NCBI RefSeq assembly: GCF_004327985.1 | Contig: NZ_SJDL01000004.1 | Span: 1-64,000, forward strand | Direction of reading: 5' to 3' | Origin: Marinobacter halodurans | Lineage (GTDB): Bacteria > Pseudomonadota > Gammaproteobacteria > Pseudomonadales > Oleiphilaceae | Length of the DNA: 64,000 nucleotides | Part shown: piece after piece, positions 8,367-19,583 of the stretch | Position numbering within the stretch: position 1 is the stretch's first letter | Layout: the number at the start of each line of letters is the position of its first letter | The notes under the pieces: generated by a model | What the model was told of the DNA's origin: nothing | What the model saw: the letters and a program-made list of their open reading frames with translations, nothing else | Databases searched by the model: none | Program-made: the position numbers and the translations under genes

Positions 8367-8894
8367 TCAGCAGCGCTTGCGCCGACTGGCCACCAGCCCC
8401 AACAGACCGAGACCGAACAGCGCCGTGCTGGCGGGCTCGGGCACGTCGACCGTGCTGACCTTGTTCAGACCGGCAATGAAGAAGTAGCCGGTATGGGTAC
8501 TGACCACTTCAACAGACGCGCCTTCAAACGGGGCCGTTTTATCGAGGTTGTGGAAGATATCCTCACCGGCATCGAGGAAGAAAAGATCCAGATACAGGAA
8601 GCAGGAGGCATCCCCCACCGTGAAAGGCTCAAATCCATTTTCGTAAAGTTGTCCGACATCCGATACCGGCTGATCGTACATCAGCGGCACAAAGCCCTCC
8701 CACTCGAAGTTCACCGGTATGCTGGTAAAAGTGGCCGACACCAGGCCCCGGCGCTGGTCATCAACAGTAAACAGTCCGACCGCATCGTAGGACTCGTGTT
8801 GGTTTTCGATCTTGTTGGTATAGGCATAGGTAATCAGTGCGGCATGGGCGGGGGACATAAAGCACAACGCCAGCAGCAGGGGCAGGACTTTCAT
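8367..8894 (-). CDS. PEP-CTERM sorting-domain exported protein
   Basis: A 175-residue secreted protein of unknown function. Residues 1-18 are a signal peptide (hydrophobic, ending SPAHA). The C-terminus has the full PEP-CTERM signal: VPEPAST, a hydrophobic stretch rich in G and L, then the basic tail SRRKRC. By family knowledge this directs processing and sorting by an exosortase, often together with exopolysaccharide production; no exosortase gene is in the window. I chose the ATG at 8894, which directly precedes the signal peptide and has GGAG upstream, over the longer reading from 8951. Confidence 0.82.
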   Translation of the reverse strand: MKVLPLLLALCFMSPAHAALITYAYTNKIENQHESYDAVGLFTVDDQRRGLVSATFTSIPVNFEWEGFVPLMYDQPVSDVGQLYENGFEPFTVGDASCFLYLDLFFLDAGEDIFHNLDKTAPFEGASVEVVSTHTGYFFIAGLNKVSTVDVPEPASTALFGLGLLGLVASRRKRC

Positions 8895-11692
<2,798 letters not shown>

Positions 11693-11710
11693 CCAGGCCT
11701 CCAGCAACCC

Positions 11711-11739
11711 GGGGCGCCACCTGACGTGGCGCCCTCTTT
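11711..11739 (+). terminator. katG rho-independent terminator
   Basis: GGGCGCCAC (11712-11720) pairs perfectly with GTGGCGCCC (11726-11734) across a 5-base loop, followed by TCTTT. It lies about 20 bases beyond the katG stop codon. Confidence 0.8.
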
Positions 11740-11839
11740 AGTCTCCGGCCGGACAGCGGCGTCGCAGACACGTCCGCCATCCTGCGCTAACCTGTTGCTC
11801 CTGAAACCGTCAAGCCGCCCGTCGATAACAGGTTTTCCC

Positions 11840-12556
11840 TTGCGCACCTACATCAAGCAGTCCTTCTACTTCCTGGCGTCCAACTTTCGCCCGATCTTCA
11901 GCCTGTTCCTGGTGTACCTGGTGTTCCTGGCGGCCTCCGACTGGGTCCACAGCCAACTCTACGCGGCCCTGGCGCATAAGCAGGTGCTGAGCTGGGGGTT
12001 CATGATCGTCGAGTGCGCGATCACCGCGCTGGCCTTCTCATCCATGCTGCAGCTGTTCGAAGACCTCCGCGGCGATGGCGCGCAACCTGTACTGCGTTAC
12101 CTGAACCGGGCCCCGCGTTTCTTTGCGCCCCTGTTCACATTGCTGCTGGCGCTGAAACTGGCGGCCCTGCCGCTGCTGTTCTGGCCATCCTGGGTGTTGA
12201 TGGTGCTGATCTTCCTGGCGGGCGTGAAGCTGTCTTTTGCGGCCTTCGAGGTGGTCCGGATGAAGCGGGATGTGCTCGGCGCCCTCTCAGCCAGTTGGGC
12301 CCGCACGCAGGGCTTCATGATCGCGCTGGTCGTGTCGTCACTGCTGGCCGGCATCGGATCGGCACTGTTTACGTGGCTGGTGCAACTGGCCTATGTGAAG
12401 GTGGTACTGGCCGGTGGGCAGGCCGCGTCATACGATCCGGGCGTGGCGCTACTGGTGCGCTCTGTCGCATCCCTGTCCCTGTTCTTTTACGTCATTGCCG
12501 GCGTCTTTGCCTATCGGCTCTATTGCGCGGCGGTCGATGCACGGCCGGTGGGGTGA
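11840..12556 (+). CDS. Putative inner-membrane protein, unknown function
   Basis: About 238 residues with five or six hydrophobic segments spread over the protein (near residues 17-37, 55-75, 98-130, 150-175 and 200-230). I do not recognise a family. The open frame extends back to 11726, but that would place the start inside the katG terminator, and the added residues are polar and low in hydrophobicity. The TTG at 11840 is followed at once by an amphipathic basic start and the first membrane helix, so I prefer it, with limited confidence. It stands alone between katG and a small gene on the opposite strand. Confidence 0.6.
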   Translation: MRTYIKQSFYFLASNFRPIFSLFLVYLVFLAASDWVHSQLYAALAHKQVLSWGFMIVECAITALAFSSMLQLFEDLRGDGAQPVLRYLNRAPRFFAPLFTLLLALKLAALPLLFWPSWVLMVLIFLAGVKLSFAAFEVVRMKRDVLGALSASWARTQGFMIALVVSSLLAGIGSALFTWLVQLAYVKVVLAGGQAASYDPGVALLVRSVASLSLFFYVIAGVFAYRLYCAAVDARPVG

Positions 12557-12711
12557 GTCAGGTATTCCTTCGGTACGATGTCTGTTGCGACGCTCAGATG
12601 TGGATAACCCGTTAAGCGGCCCATGGGCGGAAGCAGGAGGCCCCGGTGCAACCGTGAGGCAGACGGGCCGGCCGCGAGGGCCAGCCAACCTCCATACGAG
12701 GAACGCAGCGC

Positions 12712-12885
12712 TTAGTGGCTGGTGGACAGCTTTGCGGGCTGGGCGCGGAAGAATCCCTTGATCCTGGCTTTCAGTGCAGAACCCAGTTCGGCAACGTATT
12801 CGCTGCGCTGTTGATGGGCGATCTGGATGTAGTAGTCAATGTCGATGTTGCCGAGAGTGTCGGTTTTCAGTGTTTGCTTGGCCAT
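12712..12885 (-). CDS. Small conserved protein, RSP_7527/YjiS-like
   Basis: A 57-residue basic protein, MAKQTLKTD to LSTSH, with an IDYYIQIAHQQRSEYVAEL helix of the kind seen in the short RSP_7527/DUF1127-like proteins of proteobacteria. Members are small, often stress-related or RNA-associated, and of uncertain function. The ATG at 12885 has GAGGA about 9 bases upstream, which makes it a better start than 12930. It is divergent from a GcvA-type LysR gene, with 126 bases between the start codons. That arrangement suggests the regulator controls it. Confidence 0.7.
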   Translation of the reverse strand: MAKQTLKTDTLGNIDIDYYIQIAHQQRSEYVAELGSALKARIKGFFRAQPAKLSTSH

Positions 12886-13011
12886 GATGTGTGTCCTCGT
12901 CTGGCTGGATTCGATCTCTACATGGCTCATGGTAAGGACACCACTACTGTTGAAAAAGCGATCATTTCTAAGCAGAATGCTGAATATATCTCAACATTAG
13001 TGATAACCCGT

Positions 13012-13923
13012 ATGCGCCGTCTCCCGCCCCTGAACGCACTCCGCGTTTTTGAGTCATCTGCCCGCAACAGGAGCTTTGCAGCCGCAGCGACGGAGCTTTT
13101 TGTCACTGCATCGGCGGTCAGCCATCAGGTGAAGACGCTTGAGGAATATTTGGGTCTTTCACTGTTCAGCCGAAGCAAGCGCAAGGTGGAGCTGACGCCC
13201 GCCGGCGAGCAGTACCTGACGTCCGTCAGGCACGCACTGGACGAGATCGAGATGGCCACCCGCCGACTGACGGCCGCGCAGGAAACCAACGTGGTCCGGA
13301 TCAGCGTGGCGCCCAACTTCCTGACACGCTGGCTGATGCCGCGAATGGCCCGGTTCCAGGCGCTCTACCCGGATGTGGAGTTGCAGATCAATGCATCCAT
13401 GGGCCTGCTGGACTTCAACCGGACCAGCACCGACATGGCGGTCTATTTCGGCAGCGGCGAGTGGGACGACATCGAGGTGCACTTCCTGCGCAAGGTGATG
13501 CTGGTGCCGGTGTGCAGCCCGGAACGGCTGAAGGACCCGTACCCCCTGGAAAAGCCGGAAGACCTGCGCCACCACACGCTGATCTCCGTCAGTAAACGCA
13601 CGTGGGAGTGGGAAGACTGGATGCAGCAGGCGGGTGTGGAATTCATCACTCCCAAGGGCAGCCTGCAGCTGTCCAGCGGACAGCTCGCCACAGCCGCCGC
13701 CCAGGAAAACCTCGGCGTGGCACTGGCAGACAGCACACTCACCTCACGGGAAATCAGGTCCGGTCGCCTGGTGGTACCGTTCGACATCAAGCTCGATACC
13801 CACAAGGCGTTCTACCTCGTCTATCGCAAGCATCGTCCGCTGACCACCGGCATGCAGGCCTTCAAGGAATGGTTGATGAATGAGATGCAGAGCCACGATG
13901 AGGAAGACTCGGCGGGCACCTGA
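13012..13923 (+). CDS. LysR-family regulator, GcvA-like
   Basis: A 303-residue LysR-type regulator. The HTH occupies residues 4-63 (LPPLNALRVFESSARNRSFA, then TASAVSHQVKTLEEYLG), in the form typical of the GcvA subgroup. The inducer-binding domain runs from about residue 90 to 295. The start at 13012 (MRRLPPLNALR) is the conserved family position; the open frame extends upstream only through the divergent promoter. The region before it carries an AT-rich stretch (12950-13005) suitable for a LysR site. The neighbour at 12712-12885 is its likely target. The effector is unknown. Confidence 0.85.
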   Translation: MRRLPPLNALRVFESSARNRSFAAAATELFVTASAVSHQVKTLEEYLGLSLFSRSKRKVELTPAGEQYLTSVRHALDEIEMATRRLTAAQETNVVRISVAPNFLTRWLMPRMARFQALYPDVELQINASMGLLDFNRTSTDMAVYFGSGEWDDIEVHFLRKVMLVPVCSPERLKDPYPLEKPEDLRHHTLISVSKRTWEWEDWMQQAGVEFITPKGSLQLSSGQLATAAAQENLGVALADSTLTSREIRSGRLVVPFDIKLDTHKAFYLVYRKHRPLTTGMQAFKEWLMNEMQSHDEEDSAGT

Positions 13924-13973
13924 ATTGATCGCCATTCGATCGGTTTGATCACCAGATAAACCACCCGCCCGGG

Positions 13974-14077
13974 CCCTGGCCAATTGCCCGCCAATCCGCT
14001 GAAGGCCCCGTTGCAGCAGGCCTGCGACCACTTCTCCTGCCACTGCTCACAGCGTTATCCACAGATTTTGTGGACAA
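13974..14077 (+). repeat. Dispersed repeat copy 3 with DnaA-box palindrome
   Basis: It opens with CCCTGGCCAATTGCCCGCCA and ends with a palindrome at 14055-14077 containing a perfect TTATCCACA and a facing TGTGGACAA. It shares TTGCCCGCCA and CTCACAGCG with copy 5. Together with copy 4 it fills much of the 433-base gap between the LysR and DUF1993 genes, which holds nothing else I can identify. Confidence 0.7.
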
Positions 14078-14189
14078 GGGAACCGGTCCTTCCCGATCCG
14101 CCAGCGACATGGAACGAACCGTAAAGAAAGGGCCGGAAATTCATCCATTCACATGACCAGGGGTTAGGCCGTGTCCAGCCTCACCTCGG

Positions 14190-14292
14190 CCGATCATTTA
14201 CGCACCAGATGGCTGAAACGCAGGGAATGAACGGCTCCGCGACGGTTCTCCTGACGTTACCCACAACGTTATCCACGGTTTCTGTGGACAAT
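14190..14292 (+). repeat. Dispersed repeat copy 4 with DnaA-box-like palindrome
   Basis: The 3' block is the palindrome at 14270-14292 (TTATCCACG facing TGTGGACAA, one base off the DnaA consensus), preceded by CTGACGTTACCCACAACG as in copies 1 and 2. The 5' block is weaker (CGATCATTTACGCACC). Just upstream at 14153-14163 an inverted piece of the 5' block (GACCAGGGG) is visible, so this copy may be rearranged. Confidence 0.6.
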
Positions 14293-14356
14293 AGGTGTTT
14301 GTTTTTCGGACAAAAAACAGGGCATTCTATGACCAACCCCCGACGCTGAAGGCACC

Positions 14357-14854
14357 ATGACAGCAGGACCCAAACACTGGCTGATGCGCCCAGTCGCCCA
14401 ACTGGACCACATGCTGACCGGCATTCCGGACAAGCTGTTCGGAGAATCGCTGGCACCGGACATGTTCCCACTGGGGATGAACGCAAAGATCGCCGCCAAC
14501 TTCAGCCTGCGCGGCTATTGCCCTTTGCTGGGGCGGGACGTGGTGTCCTTCGACAATGGAAAAGACGACAAGGCGGCGGTGATACAGCAGGTGCGGCGCA
14601 CCCTGCACTACCTGGAGCGATTGCCCGATGTCAGCGCCCTCGATCCGGACAGGACGGAATGTGACAGCGCCGGTTTCAATGACGTGCGCCTGCCGCAACC
14701 CGCGTTTATCCACCAGTACATCCTGCCCAACCTGTTATTCCACAGCAGCATGGTGTATGCGATAGCCCGTCTGCATGGGGTCGGGCTCGGCAAGGCGGAT
14801 TTCGACGGTTTCCACAGCTACCCGTCCGACTTCCGTTTTGTGGGCGGGAAATGA
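14357..14854 (+). CDS. DUF1993 domain protein
   Basis: A 165-residue soluble protein matching DUF1993, a family with a DinB-like four-helix fold and no established activity. Characteristic features are LAPDMFPLGMNAKIAANF (about residues 31-50) and the C-terminal HSSMVYAIARLHGVGLGKAD segment (about residues 130-149). The ATG at 14357 is the natural family start. It sits alone between repeat copies 4 and 5 and upstream of yghU; the 311-base gap and repeat make co-transcription with yghU unlikely. Confidence 0.85.
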   Translation: MTAGPKHWLMRPVAQLDHMLTGIPDKLFGESLAPDMFPLGMNAKIAANFSLRGYCPLLGRDVVSFDNGKDDKAAVIQQVRRTLHYLERLPDVSALDPDRTECDSAGFNDVRLPQPAFIHQYILPNLLFHSSMVYAIARLHGVGLGKADFDGFHSYPSDFRFVGGK

Positions 14855-14886
14855 GCATTCTGATCGCCGGGTAAGCACTGCCACGG

Positions 14887-14991
14887 CCCCTGGTCATTTG
14901 CCCGCCATATCGCTGGAACGGAGGTACCGTGTCGCTTACAGGGACTTCTCCCGGAGTTGCTCACAGCGTTATCCACGGATTGTGTGGACAA
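14887..14991 (+). repeat. Dispersed repeat copy 5 with DnaA-box-like palindrome
   Basis: It opens with CCCCTGGTCATTTGCC, matching copy 1 in all but one base of that block, and closes with the palindrome at 14969-14991 (TTATCCACG facing TGTGGACAA). The lead-in TTGCTCACAGCG resembles copy 3. It lies in the 311-base gap before yghU. Confidence 0.7.
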
Positions 14992-15165
14992 GCCAGTGGC
15001 ATTGAACGATATTGCCGGCTTCGCCGTACTGTCTTGTCCCCGGTAACTCAATGACTTGTCTCGCCATGGGGGCTGTGTGCACTATGGGGCATCCGAGGAT
15101 GCCTCCGATGACGTCCCGGCACCCAGCGCCTGGCCAGAGGCCACCAACCGACACAGAGGGCAGTG

Positions 15166-16038
15166 ATGAGCGAATCAACCTATACCCCACCCAAAGTCTG
15201 GAAATGGGATAACCAGAGCGGCGGCAAGTTCACCAGCATCAACCGTCCGATCGCGGGCCCGACCCATGACAAGGCGTTGCCGGTCGGCAAACACCCGCTG
15301 CAGCTCTACTCCCTGGCCACTCCGAACGGCGTGAAGGTCACGGTCATGCTGGAGGAGCTGCTGGAGCGCGGCATCCGCGATGCCGAATACGACGCCTGGC
15401 CCATCCGGATCCTGGAGGGCGACCAGTTCGGCAGCGGCTTCGTCGACGCCAACCCCAATTCCAAGATCCCGGCCATGGTCGATCACAGTATGGACCCGCC
15501 GCAGCGGATCTTCGAATCCGGCAGCATCCTGCTGTACCTGGCGGAAAAATTCGGGGCGTTTATCCCGCAGGATGTGGCGGCGCGGACCGAGTGCCTGTCG
15601 TGGCTGTTCTGGCAGATGGGCAGCGCGCCACTGCTGGGCGGCGGCTTCGGGCACTTCTACGCCTATGCGCCGGAGAGCTACGAATACCCGATCAACCGCT
15701 ACACCATGGAAGTCAAACGCCAGCTCGACGTGCTCAATCGTCAGCTCGCCGAACACACCTACGTTGCCGGCGAGGAGTACACCATCGCCGACATGGCGAT
15801 CTGGCCCTGGTACGGGGCGCTGGTGAAGAACAAGGTGTACGACGCGGCGGAATTCCTGGAAGCCCACACCTACACCCATGTGGTGCGCTGGGCGGAGAAG
15901 ATTGCCCAGCGGCCCGCGGTGCGCCGGGGCCGGATGGTCAACCGCACCTGGGGCGAGCCCGAGCAGCAGCTGCACGAACGGCATGACGCCAGCGATTTCG
16001 AGCTGCGCACCCAGGACAAGCTGGAAACGGCGGAGTAA
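15166..16038 (+). CDS. yghU: Glutathione-dependent disulfide-bond oxidoreductase
   Basis: A 290-residue cytosolic glutathione-transferase-fold enzyme, close to the length of E. coli YghU (288). The YghU/YfcG group reduces disulfides and organic hydroperoxides with bound glutathione. The N-terminal extension TYTPPKVWKW, the thioredoxin-like domain (about residues 42-130, with PNSKIPAMVDH and ESGSILLYLAE binding glutathione) and the helical domain with YTIADMAIWPW (about residues 205-215) are all typical. I chose the ATG at 15166, which has AGAGGG 6 bases upstream, rather than the GTG one codon earlier. Confidence 0.92.
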   Translation: MSESTYTPPKVWKWDNQSGGKFTSINRPIAGPTHDKALPVGKHPLQLYSLATPNGVKVTVMLEELLERGIRDAEYDAWPIRILEGDQFGSGFVDANPNSKIPAMVDHSMDPPQRIFESGSILLYLAEKFGAFIPQDVAARTECLSWLFWQMGSAPLLGGGFGHFYAYAPESYEYPINRYTMEVKRQLDVLNRQLAEHTYVAGEEYTIADMAIWPWYGALVKNKVYDAAEFLEAHTYTHVVRWAEKIAQRPAVRRGRMVNRTWGEPEQQLHERHDASDFELRTQDKLETAE

Positions 16039-16092
16039 ACCGGTGATCGGCGCCTTGCATACGGGCGCCGGCCATTAACGGACCGGCGGGGC

Positions 16093-16947
16093 TCAGGATC
16101 CCCGGGTGAGGCGGGTCATCTCCTGTTCGACCTGCTTCACCTGTTCGCTCCACGCTTTCTGGTACGCCGCAAAACGGTCCCCAAGCCGGTTGAGTGACAA
16201 CTGCACCTGGGCCAGTGTCCGGCTGCTGTCGGCAACGGACTGGACCGTCGGATCGTCCAGTTCCTCACGGTTTTCATCGAGGCGAATGACCGCCTGCTGC
16301 AGGGTCTGACGATCCTGTGGTGACGCCTGGGGATTGTCCTCCAGGGCGTTGCTGATGGACTCCGACAAGGCCTCCAGGGCCTGGTCGAGCTTCTCGGCGA
16401 AGGCGTCCATCTGCCTGGAGAAATCCTCATTCGCAGCGGCCATGCGATCCTGCAGTTGCGCCGACATGCGCTCGATGTCCCTGGCAGCCTGGTCGGACGA
16501 ATCCGAGAAGCTGCTGCGCATCTGCTCACCGAAATCCTCCAGCTTGCGCATCATCTGGTCGAACAGCGGCCGGTTGGTGAACGCCTCCTTGGTGTGGGCG
16601 TAGTCCACCTGCCAATCACCATCTTCCTTGACCAGGTAAGTGGTGGTTTCCAGAGGCTTGTCGCCGTGATCCTTGAGCCCGTCGAGACGGGTTGTGATCC
16701 GGGCCGTCGGCCCCTCGATCACGATCCGGCCGATGGTCGCGGTGACGCCCTTCCAATCCTGCTGGCCGAACCCATCAAAACGGCTTACGTCATCCAGCGT
16801 CGACAGGTCGGCCACCGCATCGGCATCGCCGTCGATGACCGATTGCCAGAAGGCGGTGGAGACGTCCTGCGGCGTCTCCGGGCCACCACAGGCGGACAGC
16901 ATCAAGGTACCGAGCAGCACCAGGGAAAAACATTTGATCGCGCGCAT
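16093..16947 (-). CDS. Lipoprotein with DUF4878-like domain and coiled coil
   Basis: A 284-residue lipoprotein. The signal peptide ends in the lipobox LSAC (Cys19). A small alpha/beta domain (about residues 25-115) resembles the NTF2-like DUF4878 group, with STAFWQSVIDGDADAV and the YLVKEDGDWQVDYAHTKEAF region. The rest (about residues 120-284) is a long, highly charged helix rich in Q, D, R and E, likely a coiled coil. Start ATG 16947 directly precedes the signal peptide. Function is unknown; it probably sits at the membrane facing the periplasm. A GC-rich hairpin without a U-tract lies beyond the stop. Confidence 0.75.
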   Translation of the reverse strand: MRAIKCFSLVLLGTLMLSACGGPETPQDVSTAFWQSVIDGDADAVADLSTLDDVSRFDGFGQQDWKGVTATIGRIVIEGPTARITTRLDGLKDHGDKPLETTTYLVKEDGDWQVDYAHTKEAFTNRPLFDQMMRKLEDFGEQMRSSFSDSSDQAARDIERMSAQLQDRMAAANEDFSRQMDAFAEKLDQALEALSESISNALEDNPQASPQDRQTLQQAVIRLDENREELDDPTVQSVADSSRTLAQVQLSLNRLGDRFAAYQKAWSEQVKQVEQEMTRLTRGS

Positions 16948-17038
16948 AATCCTGAAGTCTTCGATGAACGGAAAAGCGCAGTTTATCGGGCGTCTCTCTC
17001 CCGACCAAATACCGATTGTTAAGGATTCAACGCAAGGC

Positions 17039-17866
17039 TCAGTGCCTGGCCCGGAACAGCACTTCCCCCGGTGCCATGTCATTGCTCACCGCGTCCAGGA
17101 TGGACTGGTCCACACCGGGATCGTCGGTGCGATACAGGCCGCAGAGCCGGAGCGCCTTGCGCAGCTGCACGCTGGGCCCGAGGTACTCGTAGAGCACCCG
17201 GGCGCAGCAGGGCATCCGCTGGCTGTTGTCGGACACACCGATCTTGATACCCGTCAGCCGGGTGACCCGGTTGCGGAAGCTGGGAAACAGGATGGTCTGG
17301 GTGATCTCGTGGCGGTTCAGCGTCTCGTAATCGACCAGGAACAGACGGTCCGTCAGCAGATAGGCGATGCCCTGGTAACGATTATGGCAGGGCGGCTCAC
17401 CCGCCACCGACTCCATCCGTTCGGTGCGCTGGAACACCACCTGGCCGTCGCGCTGCTCCAGGCACACCAGGTTCCGCAGCAGCCGGCCCGGCGCCGACAT
17501 GGACAGGTAGTACTCGAAGTAATAGCCGAGGTAACGATCCATCGAGCCACCGGCGTGTCGTAACCGGTCCAGGTGGTCGCTGACCGATCCGGCCTGTTCG
17601 TCGTCAGCCGGCCGCAGTCGGGGCCGGACCTGCACCAGGCGTTCGAACTCCTGGTACGGCCGCTCGATGTCCTGCACATCCACCCCGAAGAATTCGCACA
17701 ACCGGCGCAGGGTATTGGCCGACGGACGGTGCTGGCCACTGAGGTAGCGATTGAACTGGGGCCGGTTGATGTTGAGCCGCCGGCAGACTTCGGCGATGGA
17801 TTTGTAGTAGCTGCACAGCAGCCGGAGGTTCAGCGCCAGGTCTTCGTGAACACCTGCCTCGCTCAT
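17039..17866 (-). CDS. XRE-family HTH transcriptional regulator
   Basis: A 275-residue regulator with an N-terminal XRE helix-turn-helix (about residues 10-65: SIAEVCRRLNINRPQFNRYL then TLRRLCEFFGV) and a roughly 200-residue C-terminal domain I do not recognise, which may be a sensor. It is divergent from the AGCS symporter-aspA-ansA operon, with 171 bases between start codons. That interval carries a perfect 9-bp inverted repeat (17921-17964), a plausible binding site. The regulator therefore probably controls amino-acid uptake and breakdown. Effector and direction of control are not visible. Confidence 0.82.
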   Translation of the reverse strand: MSEAGVHEDLALNLRLLCSYYKSIAEVCRRLNINRPQFNRYLSGQHRPSANTLRRLCEFFGVDVQDIERPYQEFERLVQVRPRLRPADDEQAGSVSDHLDRLRHAGGSMDRYLGYYFEYYLSMSAPGRLLRNLVCLEQRDGQVVFQRTERMESVAGEPPCHNRYQGIAYLLTDRLFLVDYETLNRHEITQTILFPSFRNRVTRLTGIKIGVSDNSQRMPCCARVLYEYLGPSVQLRKALRLCGLYRTDDPGVDQSILDAVSNDMAPGEVLFRARH

Positions 17867-17920
17867 GGTCGATTGTCCCCGCTTGGATGGAAGGCACCAG
17901 AATGCGCTGGCGCGAATTGA

Positions 17921-17964
17921 TGCGCATTGAGCGTCAAGTCACACCACTGTGCCGCCAATGCGCA
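17921..17964. promoter_or_regulatory. Inverted repeat in the XRE/AGCS divergent promoter
   Basis: TGCGCATTG (17921-17929) and CAATGCGCA (17956-17964) are exact inverted copies, with centres 35 bases apart. A third partial copy, AATGCGC, occurs at 17901-17907. Spacing near three and a half helical turns would suit two dimers or DNA looping by the adjacent XRE protein. The role is inferred from position. Confidence 0.5.
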
Positions 17965-18036
17965 AAATTCTATCAGCCGCCGGCGGTTGTTTAAATGAGT
18001 TGCCTATGTACAAAAACAACTTCCGGAGAGGCCCTT

Positions 18037-19512
18037 ATGTTGGAATTCCTCAATGATCTGCTTTGGGGCAAGGTACTCATTGCCCTGCTGATCACCGTCG
18101 GCGTCGGTTTCACCGTCGCATCCCGCTTTGTCCAGTTCCGCTATTTCGGGCGGATGTTCCGAATCCTCAGTGCCAGCCAGGCCTTCCAGCGCGACCAGCA
18201 CGGCCACCTGAGCTCCTTCCAGGCGCTGCTGCTGTCCATCGCCGGTCGCGTCGGCGGCGGCAACATCGCCGGTGTGGCGGTCGCCATCACCCTGGGCGGC
18301 CCCGGCGCGGTGTTCTGGATGTGGGTGGTCGGCCTGATGGGCATGGCCACCAGCTTCCTGGAGTGCACCCTGGCCCAGACCTACAAGCAATCGGAAGCCG
18401 ACGGCACCTACCGTGGCGGCCCCGCCTACTACATCGCCCGGGGCCTGGGATCAAAGTGGCGCTGGATGGCGGCCGTCTATTCCCTGCTCCTGCTGGTGAC
18501 GTTCGGTTTCGGCTTTACCACCCTGCAGTCCTATGCGGTGGCCACGTCGGTGGGTGATGCCTTCGGCGTCCCCGTCCTGTATACCGGTATCGCCCTGGCT
18601 GCGATCGTGGCGGCCATCATATTCGGCGGCGTCAAGCGGATTGCCCGGGTCTCGGAAGTGCTGGTGCCGATCATGGCCGCCGGCTACCTGATCATCACCG
18701 CGATCGTGCTGGTCATGAACATCGAGCGTATCCCGGACGCCATCACCCTGATCGTGAAGAGCGCCTTCGGCCTGGAACCGATGATCGGCGGCGGCATCGG
18801 CGCGGCGATCCTGATGGGCGTCAAGCGCGGCCTGTTCTCCAACGAAGCAGGCCTGGGCAGCGCACCCAACGTGGCTGCGGTGGCCTATGTACCGCACCCG
18901 GCCAACCAGGGGGTGGTGCAGGCGTTCTCGGTGTTTATCGACACCATCATCATCTGCTCCTCCACCGCGTTCATCATCCTGCTGAGCGGCATCTACGATC
19001 CGTCCAACATGGCCGATGTGGGCGGTGTGGCCCTGACCCAGTCGGCGCTGGCGGACCACGTCGGCGACTGGGGCCGCAGCTTCGTGAGCATCGCGCTGCT
19101 GCTGTTCGGCTTCAGCACGATCCTCTACAACTACTACCTGGGTGAGAACAGCGTCGACTTCCTGAGCACGGCGAACCGCCCGCTGGCCCACGCCTTCCGC
19201 ATCGCCGTGATCGGCCTGGTGTGCTGGGGCGCGACCACCGACCTGGGCACCGTGTTCGGCTTTGCCGACGTCACCATGGGCCTGCTGGCGCTGGTGAACC
19301 TGATTGCGCTGATCGGTCTGTTCAAGCCGGGCCTGCGCATCCTGAAGGACTTCGACCGCCAGATCGCCGAAGGCAACGAGCAGCCGATTTTCGAGGCCCG
19401 GAAGTTCAAGGATATGAACATCGACCTGAAAGCCTGGGATCTGGAACCGGAGGATGTCGAACGCCTGCGCGCGCGCAACGAGGCCGCCGGCACCCTGCAG
19501 AGCCAGACCTGA
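18037..19512 (+). CDS. AGCS-family amino acid:cation symporter
   Basis: A 491-residue inner-membrane carrier with about eleven hydrophobic segments. It belongs to the alanine/glycine:cation symporter family, as shown by GRVGGGNIAGVAVAITLGGP (about residues 69-88), the FLECTLAQTYK segment and KRGLFSNEAGLGSAPN (about residues 264-279). Family members import alanine, glycine or related amino acids with Na+ or H+. Its operon with aspA and ansA suggests asparagine or aspartate as a substrate here, which is inference. ATG 18037 has GGAGAG 6 bases upstream and is preferred over 17995. Control is probably by the divergent XRE protein. Confidence 0.9.
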   Translation: MLEFLNDLLWGKVLIALLITVGVGFTVASRFVQFRYFGRMFRILSASQAFQRDQHGHLSSFQALLLSIAGRVGGGNIAGVAVAITLGGPGAVFWMWVVGLMGMATSFLECTLAQTYKQSEADGTYRGGPAYYIARGLGSKWRWMAAVYSLLLLVTFGFGFTTLQSYAVATSVGDAFGVPVLYTGIALAAIVAAIIFGGVKRIARVSEVLVPIMAAGYLIITAIVLVMNIERIPDAITLIVKSAFGLEPMIGGGIGAAILMGVKRGLFSNEAGLGSAPNVAAVAYVPHPANQGVVQAFSVFIDTIIICSSTAFIILLSGIYDPSNMADVGGVALTQSALADHVGDWGRSFVSIALLLFGFSTILYNYYLGENSVDFLSTANRPLAHAFRIAVIGLVCWGATTDLGTVFGFADVTMGLLALVNLIALIGLFKPGLRILKDFDRQIAEGNEQPIFEARKFKDMNIDLKAWDLEPEDVERLRARNEAAGTLQSQT

Positions 19513-19583
19513 TGCCATCCGGGCGGCACCGTCCCGGTGCCGCCCTCTCTCCAACCCCGAGAACACCAAGGTGCAACGACACC

